Counted from the first letter of the stretch, positions 43,140 to 52,440 are shown. The stretch is 64,000 bases of DNA from an uncultured bacterium (GCA_900548385.1 URKJ01000007.1:1-64000); one strand, 5' to 3'. Made by a program: numbers and translations. Notes: a model not told the origin generated them from the sequence alone.

Positions 43140-46067
43140 TCAATCCTTTTCAATCAGGTTGAATACGAGTCTGTTCCGGCTGGCGTCCGGTTTCCCGCTC
43201 CAGTTCGCAGAGCGGAGAGTTTTTCCGGGAGTGGCGGAGTCGTTGATTTTGCAGTCGAAGCCGACCCGTTTTTCGATCCCGAAGTGCTTGCGCGGGATTC
43301 GGAAGCTCAGGGAATATCCGTTGCTCCGCCTGTGGACTTCCATCCGGCATCCGCTGTCGGGAATCCGCTGTTCGTTCCAGTTCCAGAGACGAAATGTGCC
43401 GGAGTGGGGAAACAGGAATGCCCGTACAACCCCCTTGTGGTAAACGGCGGGATTGGTGATCGGAAAATCAAGCGGGGCATTGTCCAGGAACAGTTCAATG
43501 GAGTCCTGACGCCACGGCGCGTGCTTGTCCGTATTGCCGGAAGGTGTGCCGTCCATGACCTCCGCACGGAAAACAAGATCGTCTTTTTCCAGAGTGACAG
43601 AACATTCCGCCAGATCGCCGATTGCCCAACGTTCTCCGGAACCGGCGTGTCTGTTCCGGTAAAGCTCCAGCTGTTTCGCGGTTATTCGTCCGTGGACCAG
43701 TACGGAGACTTTCAGCGGTTTCCCGGTCTCCCGCGTCCATTTTACCGGAATTTCAAAGAGGCGGATTTCTCCGCTTTTCAGAGAGCAGGGCAGCGGTTCT
43801 TTCTGTGCGGCGGCTCCCGATACGCCGATCCATGCTTCCAGCGGTTTGGAACCGCTGTTGCGGAGGCGCAGACAGAGCGTATTGCCGATTGCCCGCGCTG
43901 CCGGGGCGATCTCCAGCGGCTGATCCATGCGGACCGGGAGGGCTTTCAGCGCGGAAAGAAAGCGTTCCCGGTTCATTTCCGGTCCGGGGAAGAGATAAAA
44001 CGGTGCTTTCTTCAGCGGCAGGGATTTGCCGTCGACCGGATTGCCGAAGAGATCCCGCACTCGGAATGCGTCGAATTCTCCGTAGATTTCTTCCTTTTCC
44101 AGATAGTTCCATACGGCGGCGACGGGTGTGCCGTTCTTTTCATAGACATAGAAGATTACTCCTGCATCGGCGTGCCGGAACTTGGCGACGGGTTTTGCGC
44201 CTTCCAGAAAACGGGCGAATGCATTGCAGGCGGCAAAATTGGCGGACCATTGCCAGACGAACGGCCCATCGCCCTGATAGTGGGGCGAGAACGAGGATTT
44301 CCGGATCCTGTTCAGCGTGATCGGCATGGAGGATTCCACGCCTTCGCCGAGATCCAGCATCAGTCGTGTTGCGATGTGATGCGCGGATGTCGGCCAGCGA
44401 AACCCGCCGGGTTCATCGTGCAGATAATAAAGCTCGGTGTTCCACATCGTCAGGTGCGGATAAGGTGCGAGAAGTTTACGGAGTGCCGCAATCTGCAGAT
44501 CGGCGGGAGTTGCGGAGCCGAGGCATCGGCTTTTGTACGGATGAAAGCTGACCGCGTCAACCATGGTGCCGCCGCCGAGTTTCAGGCACTCATGCAGGAA
44601 CGGTCCGATGGATTCGCCTTTGTCGCTTGTGGTGCAGAATCCGACGATTTTCGTTTCCGGACGGAGGGTTCGGATTTCATCGGAGGCGATTTTCAGATAA
44701 CGCATATACTGTTGCGGAGTCAGGTGAAACTGTGCTTCGTTGAAGACTTCGATAACCGGGAAATCCGCTCCGCCTGCTTCGACAAAAGCCCGGACGTAAC
44801 GGCGGAACAGATCGTCCGGCGGAAGATGGATTCGGACCGCTTTATCCTGTGACGCAGAGGTGAATGTGCTTTTCCGGATCACATAGTCCGGAAACGTTTC
44901 CTGCATCCACGGCCGTGTCTTGACCGGAAAATCCGTATTGAGCAGGACGGGCAGCGCGGTGATCCCGTGCTTGCGGTACAGTGCCAGATCCCGTTTCAGG
45001 CGTTCCGGTCGGAATTCCCCGGATTCCGTTTCAAACGCCGCCCAGTTGGCAAGGTTGCAGCCGTCGTCATGACTGCGGAGAAGACGTGTTCCCATTGCGG
45101 CGAGCTCCGCAAATTTGCGGTCCGGAGAGATTCCATAAGACTGATAACCGGTATGGCGGGGATTTTCTCTGCTCCGCCGGTAACTTGCGCCGCCGTTGAA
45201 GCCGAGGCAGAAACGGTGCGCAACGTCAATCGGTTTCCGGTCGTATCTGCCGATCACGACCAGAGAGCCGGGACTCGTGCGGAGGTCCGGAGCGGATGCG
45301 GTCAGCGAAAACCCGCCGAACCGGGAAAGCGGGAGCGCAATCTTATGCCGCAGCGTCGAGCCCGGTTTTACGGAAACGGGAAGAGTGGTCACGGCGGTTT
45401 CCGTTCCGTAGTAATCGTCGGCGAGCTTTATCTGCACATCGGCGTCAAAGTCCTTTTTACCCGGATTGTGAAGCATGACCGTGATGTTTGCCGTGTCGCC
45501 TTTGTAATAAAACGGGCGGTCCGTGTGGAATGCCAGCTCCGGCGCAGCCGTCCTGCCGGGTTCCTTTTCCGTCGTCAGCGATACCCGGTCGAGGAAAAAC
45601 GCCGCCGGATTGCAATCGTTCTGAAGCCGGATCGTGCAGTAGCCGTTTTCGCCGGGACGGACGGGAAAGGCATATTCAAACTCTTTCCATTCCGGTTCAA
45701 GGAGGAAGGTGCGGCTGAACGCGGGGGCTCCTTTTGCATACTGGACCCGTGCGGAGACGGAAAGGCGCATCGGTTTTTCCGCTTTGGCGCGGAAACGGAA
45801 AAGCTGTCTGGTGTTTTTGGGAACGGCAGTTTCCCGGATGTGCAGACTGGTGAGCTCTGAAAACGGATTGCCGATCCGCAGGACGGTTCCGTCCGAACAC
45901 TGCTCCGGAACCGGATCCGTGAATGTCAGTGCCGGATTGGAGTCGGGGCGCAGAATCCGTTCCAGAACAAAACCTTCCATTCCAAGTTCAAATGAACCGT
46001 TGAAAATGCGGTTTTCCGCGGAGAGAGACAGTGACAGAATGGAAAACAGAACAAAAAGAGGTTTCAT
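43140..46067 (-). CDS. Large secreted clan-A glycoside hydrolase with N- and C-terminal CBMs
   Basis: 975 residues. Signal peptide MKPLFVLFSILSLSLSAE; residues ~18-165 form a CBM4/9-like module (RIFNGSFELGMEGF), ~175-275 a beta-sandwich linker domain, ~285-640 a (beta/alpha)8 catalytic domain with acid/base Glu444 in EVFNEAQFH and nucleophile Glu545 in MWNTELYYL, then beta domains and a C-terminal CBM9-like module (~800-975; WRQDSIELFLD). GH39 or a related clan-A family is most likely; I cannot fix the substrate. It would act in the periplasm or at the surface. It lies 12 bases after the pseudopilin gene and is preceded by AGGAG. Confidence 0.85.
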   Translation of the reverse strand: MKPLFVLFSILSLSLSAENRIFNGSFELGMEGFVLERILRPDSNPALTFTDPVPEQCSDGTVLRIGNPFSELTSLHIRETAVPKNTRQLFRFRAKAEKPMRLSVSARVQYAKGAPAFSRTFLLEPEWKEFEYAFPVRPGENGYCTIRLQNDCNPAAFFLDRVSLTTEKEPGRTAAPELAFHTDRPFYYKGDTANITVMLHNPGKKDFDADVQIKLADDYYGTETAVTTLPVSVKPGSTLRHKIALPLSRFGGFSLTASAPDLRTSPGSLVVIGRYDRKPIDVAHRFCLGFNGGASYRRSRENPRHTGYQSYGISPDRKFAELAAMGTRLLRSHDDGCNLANWAAFETESGEFRPERLKRDLALYRKHGITALPVLLNTDFPVKTRPWMQETFPDYVIRKSTFTSASQDKAVRIHLPPDDLFRRYVRAFVEAGGADFPVIEVFNEAQFHLTPQQYMRYLKIASDEIRTLRPETKIVGFCTTSDKGESIGPFLHECLKLGGGTMVDAVSFHPYKSRCLGSATPADLQIAALRKLLAPYPHLTMWNTELYYLHDEPGGFRWPTSAHHIATRLMLDLGEGVESSMPITLNRIRKSSFSPHYQGDGPFVWQWSANFAACNAFARFLEGAKPVAKFRHADAGVIFYVYEKNGTPVAAVWNYLEKEEIYGEFDAFRVRDLFGNPVDGKSLPLKKAPFYLFPGPEMNRERFLSALKALPVRMDQPLEIAPAARAIGNTLCLRLRNSGSKPLEAWIGVSGAAAQKEPLPCSLKSGEIRLFEIPVKWTRETGKPLKVSVLVHGRITAKQLELYRNRHAGSGERWAIGDLAECSVTLEKDDLVFRAEVMDGTPSGNTDKHAPWRQDSIELFLDNAPLDFPITNPAVYHKGVVRAFLFPHSGTFRLWNWNEQRIPDSGCRMEVHRRSNGYSLSFRIPRKHFGIEKRVGFDCKINDSATPGKTLRSANWSGKPDASRNRLVFNLIEKD

Positions 46068-46079
46068 GGGGGACTCCTG

Positions 46080-46838
46080 TCAGAATTCCGTTGTGCCGCA
46101 GTTGAGTTCGAAACCGCGTTTGGTGAAAGTGGTTCCGCCGTTTGTCTGCGCATAAGTCACGCTTTCCACATGACCGTCGATCATGACAAGATTTGCGCGT
46201 CCCGCAGGGGGAATCGGCGTGGAAGCTGGATTCGTCGCGGCGGTCCGGATTTCCGGGACGCTGTGACGGTAAGCGAGGTAGGAAGAATAGGCGATCGCCG
46301 AAGCGGAAGCGAAGGTGTCGCCGGCAAACAGCGTGATGCCCGGAGTCCTGACCGCGCTGAGCTTTTTGATCCGGTTCTGCTCTCCGGGCGGGTTCATATT
46401 CCGCATTCCGCAAAGAAAGGTGTTGGTCTGATAATTGGAGTTCGTGGAGATGTAGTATTCACCGGGGCCATTGTCGGCATAACCGTCGTTCCAATCGGAA
46501 TAGGAGGGACAGAAATAGGTGCTTTTCCGGTGTTTGTAGCGGGCGTGAACAGTTCCGAACCCGGTCAGCATTCCGGTCCAGTAGCCGTCGAGGTTCCACA
46601 GATTGCCGTCGGGACCGCCGCGCCAGCGGCTGCTGTAATTCGGAACGATCCAGTCATCGAATGAGGAGGAATATCCCGTTTGGGCGATGCCGATGGTTTT
46701 CAGATTGTTTCTGCAGGAAAGGTCTCTGGCTTTTTCGCGGGCCGAGTTCAGGGCGGGAAGCAGGACTCCGGCGAGGATGGCGATCACGGCGATCGTTACC
46801 AAGAGTTCTATGAGGGTGAATCGGATCTGTTTTTTCAT
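46080..46838 (-). CDS. Type II secretion/type IV pilin-like pseudopilin (DG-motif family), locus 1
   Basis: 252 residues. Basic leader MKKQIR, then FTLIELLVTIAVIAILAGVLLPAL: a class III prepilin peptidase site with Phe+1 and Glu+5. The C-terminus has the NLVMIDGHVESVTYAQ motif of the DUF1559/H-x9-DG pseudopilins that are hugely expanded in Lentisphaerae and Planctomycetes. Their role is not established; they may form short pseudopili that help export or tether the neighbouring enzymes. AGGAG lies six bases before the ATG. It sits between GH4 and the large GH-A gene in one operon. Confidence 0.9.
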   Translation of the reverse strand: MKKQIRFTLIELLVTIAVIAILAGVLLPALNSAREKARDLSCRNNLKTIGIAQTGYSSSFDDWIVPNYSSRWRGGPDGNLWNLDGYWTGMLTGFGTVHARYKHRKSTYFCPSYSDWNDGYADNGPGEYYISTNSNYQTNTFLCGMRNMNPPGEQNRIKKLSAVRTPGITLFAGDTFASASAIAYSSYLAYRHSVPEIRTAATNPASTPIPPAGRANLVMIDGHVESVTYAQTNGGTTFTKRGFELNCGTTEF

Positions 46839-46885
46839 GGCGTTCTCCTGAAATTGTTTGGATTGGAATTGCTGTTCGGAGGAAA

Positions 46886-46916
46886 GGTCCCCGGAACAAT
46901 CCGGGGCCCGGGGACC
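46886..46916 (-). repeat. Strong intercistronic hairpin between GH4 and the pseudopilin gene
   Basis: GGTCCCCGG (46886-46894) and CCGGGGACC (46908-46916) form a perfect 9-bp GC-rich stem with a 13-base loop, six bases after the GH4 stop. On the minus strand it is followed only by TTTCC, so it is a partial terminator or an mRNA-processing/stability element rather than a clear terminator. Confidence 0.6.
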
Positions 46917-46922
46917 GTCCGG

Positions 46923-48308
46923 TCAGTTGAACCATTTTGCGGGAAGGTGATCCCGTTCCGCATCAAGCAGTTCCTCCATGATGCGTTTTGCATCGCCGAG
47001 ATTGTTGACGATCGGGTCGCATGCCAGAGCGCGGAGCAGGATCCGGCGGTCGCAGGAAACGGCGGCTTCCACAGTGAGTTCGTGGGTGTCGAGCACCTGC
47101 TGGGTGAGTCCGAGGACTCCGTGCGGAAGCGGAACCGCGGGAAGGGGACGCGGACCGTTCATATCCAGTTCGGAGCGCAGTTCCAGAAACGCGTCGTCCG
47201 GCATATTGGGGACGGCCCCGCGGTTTGCGGTGTTGACATAGAATTTTTTACCGAGTCCGCCCCACATGGATTCGACGATGTCCGTTGCGTGATCGCCTTT
47301 TCCCTTTGCGAAGAAGTCCGCGATCGGCAGTCTGCCGTCGGCGAATGCGGCGGTTTCCTTCCACTGTTCCGCCATTTCCGCGGCGCGCCGGAATCCGTCG
47401 AATGCGGCGAGCGGTTCCGGGTCGACGGGAGAGACGCCGCCACCCTGAAAGAACGGAACATATTCTTTGACGTGTCCGAGAGCGTTCGGATAAGCTCCGT
47501 AAAGGTCGAAGAGCTGGAGCGCGTAGTTGTAATTGTAGTGCTGTTTGGAATCGTGGCGTTTCGGAGGCTCTTCAAACTCTTTTGCCGCCTGTTTTGCGAC
47601 CCATTGCCGTAATTCGGGCATACGGCTGACTCCGTCGTAGTCGCATTTGACGACGAAATTGCAGTGGTTGACGCCGAGAATCTGCAGATCGAATTTTGCA
47701 TCATGCTCCGGGGAGACGGGGAGTTCCGGTTTTTCCGTGATTCCGCAGCGGAAGAGGTATTCCGCCCGTTTGTACGGGTCGTGGAGGTCGTCGCAGAGAG
47801 CGAAGCTCTTCACGCCGGGAGCATGGCGCATCAGTCCGAGTCCGAGCGCGGCGGTCGGGTTGACGAAGTTGATCATCCATGCTTCCGGTGCGAGTTCCTG
47901 AACGTCGCGTGCGATCCGCAGGATTTCGGGAAGTTCGCGGAGAGTGCGGAAGATGCCGCCGGGGCCGATGGTGTCGCCGGAACACATCGTGACGCCGTAT
48001 TTGCGGGATATGCGGACGTCCGTTCCCCGGTAGTGCGTGTTGCGGAACGAGAAACTGGTGATGACGAAATCCGCATCTTTCATCACATCGCGGCGGTTGA
48101 CGGAGCCGGTCAGCTCAAACGGTGCGCCGGAGTGTGCTTTCGCACGCCCGGCAAGGTTCATCATGGTGTTCAGTACCGCCGGATCGGTGTCGACAAGCGC
48201 CAGAGTTCCGGTGCGCAGAACCGGGCTCTGCGCCATGTTGTAAACGACTGCGCGTCCGAAAAAGAAACTTCCGGCGCCGATCACGACGATTTTTGGTCCT
48301 TTGTTCAT
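46923..48308 (-). CDS. GH4-family glycosidase (NAD- and Mn-dependent)
   Basis: 461 residues, cytoplasmic. The N-terminal Rossmann motif IVVIGAGSFFFGRAVV binds NAD; family signatures are VNPTAALGLGLM, the metal-site Cys in FALCDDLHD, and LGVNHCNFVVKCDYDG with the metal-binding His. GH4 enzymes cleave alpha- or beta-glycosides by an oxidation-elimination mechanism; alpha-galactosidase, alpha-glucosidase and alpha-glucuronidase are all possible. The ATG at 48308 has GGAG nine bases upstream; the ATG at 48323 overlaps that SD and has none of its own. First gene of the locus 1 operon, divergent from an AraC regulator. Confidence 0.92.
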   Translation of the reverse strand: MNKGPKIVVIGAGSFFFGRAVVYNMAQSPVLRTGTLALVDTDPAVLNTMMNLAGRAKAHSGAPFELTGSVNRRDVMKDADFVITSFSFRNTHYRGTDVRISRKYGVTMCSGDTIGPGGIFRTLRELPEILRIARDVQELAPEAWMINFVNPTAALGLGLMRHAPGVKSFALCDDLHDPYKRAEYLFRCGITEKPELPVSPEHDAKFDLQILGVNHCNFVVKCDYDGVSRMPELRQWVAKQAAKEFEEPPKRHDSKQHYNYNYALQLFDLYGAYPNALGHVKEYVPFFQGGGVSPVDPEPLAAFDGFRRAAEMAEQWKETAAFADGRLPIADFFAKGKGDHATDIVESMWGGLGKKFYVNTANRGAVPNMPDDAFLELRSELDMNGPRPLPAVPLPHGVLGLTQQVLDTHELTVEAAVSCDRRILLRALACDPIVNNLGDAKRIMEELLDAERDHLPAKWFN

Positions 48309-48345
48309 TGAAACGATCTCCATAAAGTTTCGGTTTCTTTCTTTT

Positions 48346-48374
48346 ATTTTAGCATAAACCGCTTGAAATCACAA
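48346..48374 (-). promoter_or_regulatory. Promoter of the locus 1 operon (GH4 onward)
   Basis: Minus strand TTGTGA (48374-48369), 17 bases, TAAAAT (48351-48346), 38 bases before the GH4 start. It overlaps the divergent AraC promoter region. Confidence 0.65.
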
Positions 48375-48394
48375 GAGTAAAAGGGTATTATAAT
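48363..48394 (+). promoter_or_regulatory. Candidate promoter of the locus 1 AraC gene
   Basis: A consensus TATAAT (48389-48394) lies 38 bases before the start; TTGAAA (48363-48368) is 20 bases upstream of it, longer than ideal, as expected of an activator-dependent promoter. The 10-mer CCGCTTGAAA recurs at the locus 2 AraC promoter (55839). Confidence 0.45.
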
Positions 48395-48431
48395 TAGTAA
48401 AACGGTCGCACAGCCAGAAAGGAAGATTCCG

Positions 48432-49241
48432 ATGAAGGATTTGCACAAACGGGCGGAGATTTACCGTCCATATCCGTCCGCTACGGTAGATGCAATGATT
48501 CATGCCCGTTCCGCGGGACATTACGTCACGGGTCCGGGATGGGACGACGGGTGTGTGCGCAAGGATTTTTTTGAATTGTTCTGGGGCGTTTGCGGAGAAG
48601 GGGAGTTTTGTCTCGAAGGACGGTCCTGGATTTTGAAGCCGAAAGAGGTCTGCTTCTATTTTCCCGGAGACGTGCACAAACTGACGCGCCGGACTCCGGT
48701 CTGGGAGTATTACTGGCTCACGATTGACGGTGCCTGTCTGCCGGAGTTGATCGCGGCATTCCGTCTTTCGAGAGAAAGCCGTTACGCGGGTGGCTGTCCG
48801 GTTGATCTGTTTGAAAATCTGATGAAGGAGATTCGTTCCTGTTCGAAGCGCGGGGAATTCTGTGCGGGAGCGGAAGCGTACCGGATCCTGTCATTGGCGG
48901 TTTCCGGTTCAGACTCCGCGAACCGGGAGCTCGGCGAAGCGTTCCAGGAACTGGTAAGGGGATGCTGCAACGACCCGGATGTGTCGGTGCAATGGCTCAG
49001 CGGAGAACTCGGCGTGCACCGTTCAACGCTTAACCGGGTTGTGACGGAACAGTTCGGCTGTTCTCCGCAGGAGTTCCTGATCTCGTACCGGATCCAGACC
49101 GCGCTCCGTTTGCTGTATGAAACGCAGTTGAGCGTCAAAGAGATCGCGGAAGCGTCCGGGTTCCGCGACCAGAATTATTTCACCAAAGCAATCGTTCGCC
49201 GTCTCGGCAAGACTCCGACCGGACTGCGGAAAGAACGGTAA
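48432..49241 (+). CDS. AraC-family transcriptional regulator, locus 1
   Basis: 269 residues. A cupin-type ligand-binding domain (~25-110: FWGVCGEGEFCLEGRSWILKPKEVCFYFPGDVHKL) precedes the two-HTH domain (~170-269): VQWLSGELGVHRSTLNRVV and VKEIAEASGFRDQNYFTKAIVRRLGKTPTGLR. It is divergent from GH4 with a 123-base shared control region and is the obvious candidate activator of the GH4-pseudopilin-GH operon. AAGGAAG lies six bases before the ATG. Confidence 0.92.
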   Translation: MKDLHKRAEIYRPYPSATVDAMIHARSAGHYVTGPGWDDGCVRKDFFELFWGVCGEGEFCLEGRSWILKPKEVCFYFPGDVHKLTRRTPVWEYYWLTIDGACLPELIAAFRLSRESRYAGGCPVDLFENLMKEIRSCSKRGEFCAGAEAYRILSLAVSGSDSANRELGEAFQELVRGCCNDPDVSVQWLSGELGVHRSTLNRVVTEQFGCSPQEFLISYRIQTALRLLYETQLSVKEIAEASGFRDQNYFTKAIVRRLGKTPTGLRKER

Positions 49242-49324
49242 AAACGCGGTATGAAACGTTTTTCTGCCGCGGAGGCGTGTCTTCTGTAAAGAATTTGTTG
49301 CATTCAAGCATGATACCCCCGCTT

Positions 49325-50437
49325 TTATTTCGCCGTTCCGAAGATGCGCTTCACCGCTTCTAGTTTTCTGCTTCCGTACAAGGTATCCGGTTCCAGATAC
49401 GCGCCTTCGGTCCACTCGTTCCAGCAGGAAAGATGAAGAAGAGAGCCGGTAAATTCCTCCGATTCGGTGAATGCTTTGGCCAGACGCAGGCAGCGTTCCC
49501 ACGCTTCCGGCGTATTGTTGACCGCAACGGCGGAAAACGGATACCCGATATTTTCAAACATATCCGATTGAACGGTCCGCGGCGAGTTGTCAAAACCGGT
49601 GGTGATGACCGGATGATACGGGATGCATAACTCCCGGCTGATACGGCGCATTTCGACATCGTTGAGATCCGTCATGAGATCGTATTCAAACGAGGGGAAG
49701 CCTTCGCCGCGGACATTGCTGTAATTGGACGCGCTGTCAAACCCGACTTCCCGGATCAGCGAATTGATTTCATCCATGTCTTTGCCGAGACCGTAGAGGA
49801 TCGCGTCGAGATTGATTTCGCCGAGATTAAGTTTTTCGACGCGCCGCCGGAAATCATCGAACAGTATTTTTGCCATACGCCTGCCGCCGAGCTGAAGGAT
49901 CAGTTTCCGTGGATTGAAGATCGAAAAGAAAAGTTTTCCATTTATGCGGAGATAGTTCGGCTGCTTGAAATAGGCCTCAATCAGATGATCCGTACAGCTC
50001 AGGAAGGTTTCGGGTGAGATGTCGCCGGACCAGAGCGACTCCCTGGGTTTGTAGTAGCTGCCCGGATGCGAGTAAATGGGGTCATGATTCGCCCACATGA
50101 TTGCAAATTGAATGTCCCGGCAGTTTTCGGCCGGCAGAAAACCTTCCTGAAGACAGCGCTCCCTGTACGGTCCGTCGGAAAACCAGTAATAGTCAAAAAT
50201 GAAAGCATCAATTCCATTGTTTATCGCGGCATTGATCTTCTGCGCCATGACGGCGGGATCGGCTTCGTCGCCGTATCCCCATTGCGGAACGAGCGGCTGG
50301 ATATGTCCCTCAAAACGCGGGGTCGCATGCTGGACAACACGCCATTCGGTCCAGCCTTTCCCATGAAGTTTTTCATTTCTGGGATCAACGTGCCAGTTTG
50401 GAAAATAAAATGCACATATTGTCGGACGCTTCATCAT
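49325..50437 (-). CDS. GH99-like/WbsX-type domain protein
   Basis: 370 residues, no signal peptide. FYFPNWHVDPRNEKLHGKGWTEWRVV, IDAFIFDYYWFSDG, RINGKLFFSIFNP and the C-terminal SCWNEWTEGAYLEPD define the WbsX/GH99-like family, whose members are found in polysaccharide biosynthesis and in glycan-degradation loci. Acidic residues in WNEW and TEW are likely active-site groups by analogy with GH99 endo-mannosidases, but activity is not established. AAGGA lies 4-7 bases before the ATGATG start. It is the last gene of the locus 2 operon, 24 bases after the PLC-like gene. Confidence 0.85.
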   Translation of the reverse strand: MMKRPTICAFYFPNWHVDPRNEKLHGKGWTEWRVVQHATPRFEGHIQPLVPQWGYGDEADPAVMAQKINAAINNGIDAFIFDYYWFSDGPYRERCLQEGFLPAENCRDIQFAIMWANHDPIYSHPGSYYKPRESLWSGDISPETFLSCTDHLIEAYFKQPNYLRINGKLFFSIFNPRKLILQLGGRRMAKILFDDFRRRVEKLNLGEINLDAILYGLGKDMDEINSLIREVGFDSASNYSNVRGEGFPSFEYDLMTDLNDVEMRRISRELCIPYHPVITTGFDNSPRTVQSDMFENIGYPFSAVAVNNTPEAWERCLRLAKAFTESEEFTGSLLHLSCWNEWTEGAYLEPDTLYGSRKLEAVKRIFGTAK

Positions 50438-50461
50438 AAGTTCCTTATTTTATATTTGGTT

Positions 50462-51679
50462 CTATTTTATCAGTTCCGGTTTTATGAAACACGGATAGAA
50501 AAATTTTGTCTGAACGGAGTTCTCGCGTCCGTCAGCGGCCAGGAGCCGTAATGAGGAGGCGTCCCCAAGGGGCAGACAGATTCCTGTTTGCGGAGAATCA
50601 GCCGTTACCGGATGAGAAGTCCAGCAAAGTTTCTCGTCCAGATAAACTTCAAAAACACATGCCGTTTCGTTCCGTTCGGCTCTGCGGTTCAAGCCGCAGG
50701 AGAATTTGAGATACCGGAAAACACCGGACGGGAGAGGATACTGCACAAATGCGGTTCGTCGTTCACGGATGCCCGGAAAAAGGTTCGGAAGCAGAGCAAT
50801 TCCGTTTTGTTCGCCGAATCCGATGTCAAGCGGGATCGAATCGTCCCGGTTTTTTCCAGGGATCCTGTTGAGCTGGGGCAGATAATTGAACATCCCATCG
50901 CAGAAGTATGCTTCTGCCTCAAGTTCCTCCAGAGAAACGGAATGCGGACTGTTTTTTCCGCCATGGGCGATCTGAAAAAGAGTCCAAAGCAGATCGGCCA
51001 GCAAATCCGCACACTCACCTACGGTGTTTGAAGCATATTGAGCGGCGGCTTCCGGCCTGCCCGCAAGCATGTGATTCATGATCGGCACGATTGTCAGCAT
51101 GGAATTTTTTTTCAGAACCGCCATTTTCTGAAGAAGCATCCATTTCAGTTCCGTAGCGGAATCTCCGAGTGTTCCGGGATGATATTCATGCTCCGGATAT
51201 GCGACAAGCGGATTGTTCTCTATGAACGTATGGATCATGTAAACGTCGCCGCGCCCCTGAAACAGCGCGGAAATGATGCGCGGGTCGAAAGTGTGCGCCG
51301 CCTGCCCGGTATCCCCGATCAGATGTGAAAGGATTCCGGCAAACTTGACCGCCCGGATACGGTCGTTCGCAATCATGGATTCAAGCGTTTTGTCAACCAG
51401 GTAATCCAGGACTTCCGGATAGGTCTCCCATAACTTCTGCGGATTAAATGCTTCATGGCAGTTTTTTACTCCGCCACGCAACGGGATCTGAATATACTCC
51501 CGCCACTCTGGATATTTTTGCAGATAAAAAGGCGCGGATGCCTCACCCGGACAGAAAATATCGGGAAAATTTGAAGCTTCTTCCAGAAGTTCGAGTTCCC
51601 CGGACCAGTATTTTCCCGCATTGCCGGTCAAGGCTTTGACGGCTCCGGCGCAGATCCATTTATGACAGATACTGTTCAT
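50462..51679 (-). CDS. P1-nuclease/phospholipase C-like zinc hydrolase with C-terminal NPCBM-like domain
   Basis: 405 residues, no clear signal peptide. The N-terminal helical domain (~1-260) contains SHLIGDTGQAAHTFD, an H-x3-D-x5-H match to the zinc site of S1/P1 nucleases and zinc phospholipase C, with a further His-x3-Glu (IHTFIEN) ~40 residues later and HKW near the N-terminus (expected first ligands). The C-terminal ~140 residues look like an NPCBM/NEW2 beta-sandwich (FRYLKFSCGLNRRAERNETACVFEVYLD). A phosphodiesterase or phosphatase acting on a phosphorylated glycan is conceivable. The ATG at 51679 lies eight bases after the pseudopilin stop; a TTG at 51691 would overlap it. Confidence 0.7.
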   Translation of the reverse strand: MNSICHKWICAGAVKALTGNAGKYWSGELELLEEASNFPDIFCPGEASAPFYLQKYPEWREYIQIPLRGGVKNCHEAFNPQKLWETYPEVLDYLVDKTLESMIANDRIRAVKFAGILSHLIGDTGQAAHTFDPRIISALFQGRGDVYMIHTFIENNPLVAYPEHEYHPGTLGDSATELKWMLLQKMAVLKKNSMLTIVPIMNHMLAGRPEAAAQYASNTVGECADLLADLLWTLFQIAHGGKNSPHSVSLEELEAEAYFCDGMFNYLPQLNRIPGKNRDDSIPLDIGFGEQNGIALLPNLFPGIRERRTAFVQYPLPSGVFRYLKFSCGLNRRAERNETACVFEVYLDEKLCWTSHPVTADSPQTGICLPLGDASSLRLLAADGRENSVQTKFFYPCFIKPELIK

Positions 51680-51687
51680 TCTGCTTT

Positions 51688-52419
51688 TCAACGTATATAA
51701 GGTTTGAAATTGTTGCCGGTAATATAAGTGCCATTCAAATAAGACGCTTTGCGTGAATCGACATGCAGATCGAAATACAGGATGTTTGCCGATCCGTTAT
51801 GCTCGTATGCGATTCTTGCATTGCTGGTCGGATTCGCAGCTCCGTAACTGTTTGCGATTACAAGAGCCCATATTCCGGAATTGGTGGAACCTGTGTAATT
51901 ATTGGTCTCCGCCTGAAGAACTTTTGTTGACGGAGCGGACACCCGCATCGGATCATGTAAATATAAATCCCCGCCTTTCCGGATATACGCCTCATTGCCG
52001 TCGGAGAACTGACCGACCATCCCGTAAAAGCTGGGACGCGTCCAATCCGGATACAATCCGGAATCATCGTGCCAGACATTCTGATAAGAAGCAACTTTCG
52101 GACAAAGGTTTTTCATCGGAACGGCTGCAAAATCCTTCTGCAAACTGCTGCCTGCGATCAGTTCGTAATATGGCCGCCAGCCGTGCTTGCCGCCGTAAGC
52201 CCACGCAGTGGCTCCGCCGGCAGTTGCAAATGGAAAGGTTCCGTTGTGAATATCCGCATACTGATTGAATGCGTATCCACATTGCTTGAGATTGCTGAGG
52301 CAGGTGATCGCGCGTCCGCGTTCTCTCGCCTGATTCAGTACGGGCAGCAGCATCGCCGCAAGAATGCTGATGATTACAATTATGATGAGGAGCTCTATAA
52401 GTGAAAATCTCTTTTTCAT
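51688..52419 (-). CDS. Pseudopilin (DG-motif family), locus 2
   Basis: 243 residues. Leader MKKR then FSLIELLIIIVIISILAAMLLPVL: prepilin peptidase site with Phe+1 and Glu+5, followed by NQARERGRAITCLSNLKQCG, the usual amphipathic helix end. The C-terminal NILYFDLHVDSRKASYL corresponds to the DG-H-V motif but reads D-L-H-V. It lies 21 bases after the large GH-A gene and 8 bases before the PLC-like gene. AGGA is nine bases before the ATG. Confidence 0.9.
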   Translation of the reverse strand: MKKRFSLIELLIIIVIISILAAMLLPVLNQARERGRAITCLSNLKQCGYAFNQYADIHNGTFPFATAGGATAWAYGGKHGWRPYYELIAGSSLQKDFAAVPMKNLCPKVASYQNVWHDDSGLYPDWTRPSFYGMVGQFSDGNEAYIRKGGDLYLHDPMRVSAPSTKVLQAETNNYTGSTNSGIWALVIANSYGAANPTSNARIAYEHNGSANILYFDLHVDSRKASYLNGTYITGNNFKPYIR

Positions 52420-52440
52420 GGTATATTATCCTGTTTTTGT

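Noticed and set aside
43284..44852. 522-codon plus-strand open frame opposite the large GH gene of locus 1
   Set aside because: Shadow of the GH-A gene whose catalytic Glu residues and CBM motifs are on the minus strand.
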